A stretch of DNA of 64,000 nt. Source: Coix lacryma-jobi var. lacryma-jobi. Taxonomy: Eukaryota; Streptophyta; Magnoliopsida; Poales; Poaceae. Location: positions 744,001-808,000 of the forward strand of contig CM019825.1 of the NCBI GenBank assembly GCA_009763385.1. The letters are read 5' to 3'. A program made the position numbers and the translations under genes. Under the pieces are notes generated by a model. The model had not been told where the DNA came from and did no database searches. It worked only from the letters and a program-made list of their open reading frames with translations. Of this stretch, positions 58,825 to 64,000 are shown piece after piece (positions within the stretch are counted from its first letter, which is position 1; each line of letters begins with the position of its first letter).

Positions 58825-60008
58825 GGTTGGGTCCCCTTCTAACGGGTCAGTGGAATCTTCATGCCCAAAATCCTGATTCGAGTAATCATTTATTTGGTAC
58901 CACTCAGGGAGCGGGAACTGCCATTCTGACCCGGGATTCCATCCACAAACACAAAGTTTGTGGCCGACCGATATTGCTCATCATCATTTAGCTATTGCAT
59001 TTATTTTTATCATTGCCGGTCATATGTATCGAACTAACTTCGGAATTGGGCACAGTATCAAAGATCTTTTAGAAGCACATACTCCTCCGAGGGGTCGATT
59101 AGGACGTGGGCATAAAGGCCTTTATGATACAATCAATAATTTGATTCATTTTCAATTAGGCCTTGCTCTAGCTTCCTTAGGGGTTATTACTTCCTTAGTG
59201 GCTCAACATATGTACTCTTTACCTGCTTATGCATTCATATCACAAGACTTTACTACTCAAGCTGCTTTATATACTCATCACCAATACATTGCAAGGTTCA
59301 TCATGACAGGGGCTTTTGCTCATGGAGCTATTTTTTCATTAGGGATTACAATCCGGAACAGGATGAAGATAATGTATTGGCAAGAATGTTAGACCATAAG
59401 GAAGCTATCATATCTCATTTAAGTTGGGCTAGCCTCTTCCTAGGATTCCATACCTTGGGCCTTTATGTTCATAACGACGTTATGCTTGCTTTTGGTACTC
59501 CAGAAAAGCAAATCTTGATCGAACCTATATTTGCCCAATGGATACAATCTGCTCATGGTAAGACGACATATGGGTTCGATATACTCTTATCTTCAATGAA
59601 TGGCCCCGCTTTCAATGCAGGTCGAAACATATGGTTGCCCGGATGGTTGAATGTTGTTAATGAGAATAGTAATTCGCTTTTCTTAACAATAGGACCTGGG
59701 GATTTCTTGGTTCATCATGCTATTGCTCTAGGTTTGCATACAACTACATTGATTTTAGTAAAGGGTGCTTTAGATGCACGCGGTTCCAAATTAATGCCGG
59801 ATAAAAAGGATTTCGGGTATAGTTTTCCTTGCGACGGCCCAGGGCGCGGCGGTACTTGTGATATTTCTGCTTGGGACGCGTTTTATTTGGCACTGGATGT
59901 TAAATACCATTGGATGGGTTACTTTTTATTGGCATTGGAAACACATTACATTATGGCAGGGCAACGTTTCACAATTTAATGAATCCTCCACTTATTTGAT
60001 GGGATGGA
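58825..60008 (+). pseudogene. psaB: Plastid psaB fragment (photosystem I P700 apoprotein A2)
   Basis: Plus-strand translation gives about the middle half of PsaB in order: LTGQWN, NPDSSNHLFGTTQGAGTAIL, TDIAHHHLAIAFIF, FQLGLALASLGVITSLVAQ, ALYTHHQYIA, MLDHKEAIISHLSWASLFLG, FGTPEKQILIEPIFAQWIQ, and the iron-sulfur loop [20 protein letters not shown]. It ends at STYLMGW. Small deletions at about 58940, 59335 and 59890 shift the frame, and there are substitutions such as SMNG in the loop after DILLSS. Both ends of the 734-residue protein are missing. It cannot make a photosystem subunit. Confidence 0.93.
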
Positions 60009-60493
60009 CCTAGGCCAATATGACTAGAGATGAGCAAACTAAGCTACATGAATAAATAACTTATTCGAATATTTCCCGAGTGTTTAATCAATCCCCAGGC
60101 TACTTTTCCCATAAGGATCAGATGAGACCTGTATACAAAGATAGATGATGATGAAGAGGAATCATAAATTTGTTCACAATCACAAGTTCATTCCTTTCAG
60201 GGAACTCACAAGGCCCATCGTGCTATGACAGAACCCAGCCCCCTTTCTGATCCATTCATTTCTGCAAGTAGGCGGGATCCAGAGCTAAGCCCCCCTCCTA
60301 TTTGAAGCCGGGTGTGGCCTCGCCCTTTTGCTCTTCCTTCGGTTTGGCTCCACGAAGGCGCCCCCTAAACTAGGAGCCCCACTCATATTCAAAAGGCGCC
60401 CAGCTTTCAAGACGATGATAATAAGTAGTTAGGCTGCCATTATTCCAATATCATGGAATAGCATGGCTCGGGGCTAAGGTAACTCCAGTGGGA

Positions 60494-60614
60494 GAGCCAT
60501 GTTATGGGTGACCTTATTGCACGGTTCAGAGAGCACTTGTGTATGTGATGCAAGTGAACGTGTACGAAAAAGATGTCGTAAAGTTTCGTTGTTCGTTCCG
60601 TCGTTGACCCTATC
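60494..60614 (+). other. 3' end of mitochondrial nad7 group II intron
   Basis: The 34-nt segment 60494-60527 has the group II domain V form, starting GAGCCATG and ending GCACGGTTC with a central GTGACC loop region. It is followed by about 87 nt leading to the nad7 exon 3 start, the expected place for domain VI and the splice site. This is the tail of the intron that precedes exon 3. Confidence 0.75.
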
Positions 60615-61069
60615 TATGTTTCTACGATGGCCCAAGAACACGCTCATTCTTCAGCCGTAGAGAGACTTTTGAATTGTGAGGTACCATTACGAGCTCAATA
60701 TATACGAGTGTTATTCTGTGAAATAACTCGAATTTCAAATCATTCACTTGCTTCAACTACTCATGCTATGGATGTGGGAGCATCAACTCCGTTCCTTTGG
60801 GCTTTTGAGGAGCGGGAGAAATTGTTGGAATTCTATGAAAGAGTCCCGGGAGCCAGGATGCATGCCAGTTTCATACGACCTGGTGGAGTGGCACAAGATC
60901 TGCCTCTTGGCTTATGTCGAGATATTGATTCCTCCACACAACAATTTGCTTCTCGTATCAACGAATTAGAAGAGATGTCAACCGGCAACCGTATCTGGAA
61001 ACAACGATTAGTGGATATTGGTACTGTCACTGCACAACAAGCAAAGGATTGGGGATTCAGTGGTGTAAT
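60615..61069 (+). pseudogene. nad7: Mitochondrial nad7 exon 3 copy (NADH dehydrogenase subunit 7)
   Basis: Encodes the segment YVSTMAQEHAHSSAVERLL to QQAKDWGFSGVM, uninterrupted. Nad7 is the 49-kDa core subunit of complex I. Positions that plant mitochondria change by C-to-U editing still show the genomic form (STM, HSSAVE, NHSLASTTH, GASTPF, DSSTQQF, EEMSTGN), so the copy came from DNA, not from edited RNA. The other exons are missing, and a Sirevirus LTR starts about 35 bp after the exon end. There is no targeting peptide or full frame, so no functional transfer. Confidence 0.92.
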
Positions 61070-61103
61070 GTGTAAGGAAAATGGACCTCGGCCCTTTTAA
61101 CTT

Positions 61104-62626
61104 TGAATTTTGGTGTTTGATGAACAACATAACCAAATTGGACTAATGTGTTTCAAAGTGTTTGTTTTGTAGTTCAATAGGGTGCAAATGTGACTTGGAC
61201 TAATGCGACCGTGTGATCCCATGATCAACACCTCAAGCAAGACATTAGAAGCTCAGTAGAAGACCCTCAAGATCAAGCAAAGTCCAAGGCACAAGAACGG
61301 AACCAAGACGGCGCAAGAAACCGCGAAGAAACGAAGAAAAAGGAGTGACCGGACGCTGCTCTGCAGTGACCGGACGCTAGCCTGGATGCGTCCGGTCAGT
61401 TCACCCAGTCAACAGCGCCACGTCAAAAGCGACCGGACGCTACGCCAGTTGGACCGGACGCGACGATGCGACTGTTCATCAGCGTGGCAGCATGACCGGA
61501 CGCTACGGCGTCGATCGGACGCTGGAGATCAGCTGAGTCCGATCGGAAACAGAGAGGTTCCAGAGGCACGAAAACGCGATCGGACGCGTCCGATCGTCTG
61601 TGACCGGACTCATGTCAGAGTCCGATCAGTGCCTGTGCAGGCCGGCAACTAGCCGTTGGAGTGACCGGACGCGTCCGGTCAGGACGTGACGAGCGTCCGA
61701 TCGATGGCAGAAAAGCCCATCCCTTTGCCCAACGGCTCTATTTGGTTGGGGCTCTATAAATACCCCCATGGCCGGCCAAAACAACAAGGTTGGAGCTCAA
61801 GGAAGTGATCATAGTGCATAGACACATATTTAGTTGCTCTAGCCACCAAAGTGCTTAGTGAATATACTAGGTGATTAGTGTAGGTGCTTTGCGAAGTGCT
61901 TAGGCTAGTTAGACCACCGCTTTGCGCTTGCTCTAGGTGTTAGGCCTAGTGTTTAGTGAGGTTTGAAAACCTCTTATCTACCGGTGCTTGCGCGCACCGT
62001 GATTGTACATCGGTGGGGCTTGTAAGTCTTGCGAGATCACACCAACCGCGTTTGTGGTGTGGCCGCCTCCGTGTACCGAAGGGAACAAGGCCCGCGGCGC
62101 TTCGGCCGGAAGCTTGATAGTGAAGACGGCGGGGAGCATCCGGGAGAGGCTTTGCCACGAGTGGCTTAACCGGAGACCCACTTGCGCGTGGGGAAGAACC
62201 GGAGCTATCCACGGAGTTACCCGACCGGGAGCTTGGCCCTTGCGAGGGATTCCTTGCGAGGGGCTCCAACGAGGACTAGGGGGAAGCTTGCGCGCTTCTC
62301 GATACCTCGGTAAAAATACCGGAGTCGTCGACGGGAGTTTGCATCTCTATCACACTCTTTGGCTTCCGCATTTACATTGCTATCTAGCTCATGTGCTTTA
62401 CCTTTCATAGTTTGATATGCTAGTTGATAGGTTTGGAAACTAGGTAGCATAACTCCTTTTGCGGTAGAGATAGCAAACACACTTAGCAAAACCTTAGTTG
62501 CACTTTAGATAGTTTACTTTCTTGCATAGGTTTTGCTTAGGTGGAAATTAGAGGCCATAGTTTAGAGTAGAAGTTTCAAGTTGCCTAATTCACCCCCCCC
62601 CCCTCTTAGGCGTCACGATCCTTTCA
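61104..62626 (+). repeat. 5' LTR of a third Sirevirus-like element
   Basis: The right border is firm: CGATCCTTTCA at 62616-62626 is followed by the primer-binding site. The left border is inferred as TGAATTTTGG at 61104, giving TGAA...TTCA ends; TGTTTGATG at 61114 is an alternative. A TATA box lies at 61755-61762 (TATAAATA). Between 61348 and 61710 there are many GACCGGACGC, GATCGGACGC or GCGTCCGGTC motifs, an inverted-repeat-rich stretch just upstream of the TATA box. A C-run lies near 62592-62603. Confidence 0.8.
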
Positions 62627-62627
62627 A

Positions 62628-62640
62628 TTGGTATCGGAGC
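62628..62640 (+). other. Primer-binding site of the third element
   Basis: TTGGTATCGGAGC, complementary to initiator tRNA-Met, one base after the LTR end. The same form of site is seen in the two elements of the nest. Confidence 0.85.
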
Positions 62641-62706
62641 AGGTTGGCTCATTTGTGGACTCTTGGCTTCATCGCCTTCGAGCCGACGCCCCTAAGAGTG
62701 GTTGGG

Positions 62707-64000
62707 ATGGATACCTCTAGGCCTCCGCACTTTGACGGCACTAACTTCCCTTACTATAGTGCTAGGATGGCTTGCTTTTTAGAAGCCGTTGATCTAGGTG
62801 TTTGGAGAGTCACTCGCGACGGGATGAAACCCCTTAAGAATCCCGAGAAGCCTACCGCGAGTGATGAAAAGGAAATTCATCTAAATGCTAGAGCTAAAAA
62901 TTGCTTGTTTGAATCTTTTAGCATGGATGTGTTTAACCAAGTTTTTACTTTGCAAACATCTCATGAAATTTGGTTAAAACTCCATGAGCTCCATGATGGT
63001 ACAAGTAATGTTAGAGAGCAAAAACATCATCTAGCAAAATCATGTTATGATTCCTTTAAAATGAATGATAATGAGCTTGTTCGTGATATGTATTCCCGTT
63101 TGAATCTAATTATCAATGAGCTCAACTCTATAGGAATCACAAAGCTAGGTGATGCGGATATTGTGAGGAAGATCATCTCCGTGCTTCCCAAGAGCAAGTA
63201 CGCAACCATCATCACCATCCTCCACAAAATGGAGGACTTGAGCACCATGACCCCGGCCATTGTCATTGGCAAATTGGTGGCATTTGAGATGTCACGTAAG
63301 ATGGGTCAAGAAGAAGCTACTTCATCAAGCAAAGACACCGCTCTCTCATGTGAGCACAAAAAGATGAAGAGCAAGAAGCAAGTTGAAACAAGCTCAAGCT
63401 CCTCAAGTGAAGAAGAGGATGATGAAGATGAAGAATCAAGTGATGATCAAGCCTCCACCTCATCCGACTCCTCCCTAGATGAAGAAGAAACAATCAAGCT
63501 CATGAAGGGAGTGAAGAGGATGATCCGCAAGCTCAATGTCAAGGGTGTGCCCATCACAATAGAAGATTGCCTCTTCACCAATCAAAGAAGAGAGCAAAGA
63601 AAAAAGGGATGTTATAGATGTGGCAAGAAAGGGCACTTTGTGGAAGATTGTCCAAAACAAAAGCCCTCACCCAATGACAAGAAAAAGAAGGGATGCAAGG
63701 CCAAAGCTCTCACCACCATCAAGACATGGGATGATTCATCAAGTGATGATGAAGCCCATCACAAGAGGCATGGCCGCAAGCACTCATCATCAAGCTCCTC
63801 ACGTATGTGCCTTATGGCACGAGGTAATTCTAGTCCTATCTCTAGTGATAGTGATAGTGGTAGTGATGATGAGCTTCCTTCTTATAATGAACTTGTGCAA
63901 GATAATCTCAACTATGCTAAAGCTTGTACTAGTCAACAAAAGAAAATTAATGCTTTGAAAGAAAAATTAGATAGCTCTCAACAAGCCTACAATGCTATGC
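62707..64000 (+). CDS. Sirevirus Gag, partial (runs off the window)
   Basis: The frame from ATG 62707 stays open to the last base (431 codons visible). It starts MDTSRPPHFDGTNFPYYSAR (DUF4219-like). The UBN2 gag domain follows (SHEIWLKLHELHDGTSNV, DMYSRLNLIINELNSIG, KIISVLPKSKYATIITILHK), then an acidic Ser/Glu tract (about 219-255). One CCHC knuckle, CYRCGKKGHFVEDC, starts at residue 302 (codon 63610). A basic Ser-rich region and the start of a coiled coil (QQKKINALKEKLDSSQQAY) follow. The gag has no stop or frameshift, so the element may be young. The pol region and 3' LTR lie outside. Confidence 0.9.
   Translation, partial: MDTSRPPHFDGTNFPYYSARMACFLEAVDLGVWRVTRDGMKPLKNPEKPTASDEKEIHLNARAKNCLFESFSMDVFNQVFTLQTSHEIWLKLHELHDGTSNVREQKHHLAKSCYDSFKMNDNELVRDMYSRLNLIINELNSIGITKLGDADIVRKIISVLPKSKYATIITILHKMEDLSTMTPAIVIGKLVAFEMSRKMGQEEATSSSKDTALSCEHKKMKSKKQVETSSSSSSEEEDDEDEESSDDQASTSSDSSLDEEETIKLMKGVKRMIRKLNVKGVPITIEDCLFTNQRREQRKKGCYRCGKKGHFVEDCPKQKPSPNDKKKKGCKAKALTTIKTWDDSSSDDEAHHKRHGRKHSSSSSSRMCLMARGNSSPISSDSDSGSDDELPSYNELVQDNLNYAKACTSQQKKINALKEKLDSSQQAYNAM

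Larger units (their letters stand above)
55550..61103. other. Organelle-derived insertion (NUMT with plastid DNA)
   Basis: Base composition and style change abruptly at about 55550 and again at the Sirevirus start. Two parts are certain: a plastid psaB fragment (58825-60008) and mitochondrial nad7 exon 3 (60615-61069). The stretch between 55550 and 58820 holds no gene I recognise, but it reads like plant mitochondrial intergenic DNA, with moderate GC and many short unrelated frames. Assigning it to the same insertion is inference. The right end is cut by a Sirevirus. Confidence 0.65.

Noticed and set aside
58958..59979. psaB as a working gene
   Set aside because: Frameshifting deletions break it into separate frames, and both ends of the protein are missing.

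Overview
The window is plant nuclear DNA, almost certainly from a grass. GT-AG introns, GC-rich first exons, Stowaway and Tourist MITEs, several Copia/Sirevirus-type retrotransposons and a CACTA transposon all point that way. The long LTRs carry repeated CGGACTGTCCGC or GACCGGACGC motifs of a kind I associate with panicoid grasses, but I cannot name the species from sequence alone.

Layout. 1-3133: decayed 3' part of a Copia element ending in an LTR. 3703-10248 (minus): complete AMP deaminase gene; I could place 19 exons giving one open frame of 816 codons. 10249-16146: intergenic, with MITEs (one nested in another), a PP2C-phosphatase relic and an importin-11-like relic. 16147-17826 (minus): intronless P-class PPR protein of 559 residues. 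17830-20590: MITE-rich spacer, including a hAT MITE with a clean 8-bp target duplication inside a foldback repeat.

20596-47044 is one three-level retrotransposon nest. The outer element (minus; 44706-47044 is its 5' LTR) carries a gag gene but no recognisable pol. A second, Sirevirus-like gag-pol element (21619-38219, TSD GGGAT) sits in its 3' LTR. A CACTA DNA transposon (26879-31001, TSD TAG) sits in the reverse transcriptase of the second. By eye the LTR pair of the second element is more alike than that of the outer one, which fits the nesting order.

47045-54060: spacer followed by a gene (minus) that joins pieces of a UBP12/13-like ubiquitin protease (catalytic Cys position is Ser, most of the protease missing) to an F-box/DUF295 protein in one open frame. 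54061-55550: MITE and GC-rich tandem repeat.

About 55550-61100 is organelle-derived: a plastid psaB fragment broken by frameshifts, and mitochondrial nad7 exon 3 in its unedited form next to group II intron domain V. This indicates DNA-level transfer of mitochondrial DNA, probably with plastid DNA already inside it. A third Sirevirus (about 61104 to the window end, plus strand) abuts nad7, and its gag is still open at the last base.

Functional host genes are therefore few: AMP deaminase (purine nucleotide metabolism), a PPR protein (organelle RNA processing) and the UBP/F-box chimera. The rest is transposon or organelle insertion.
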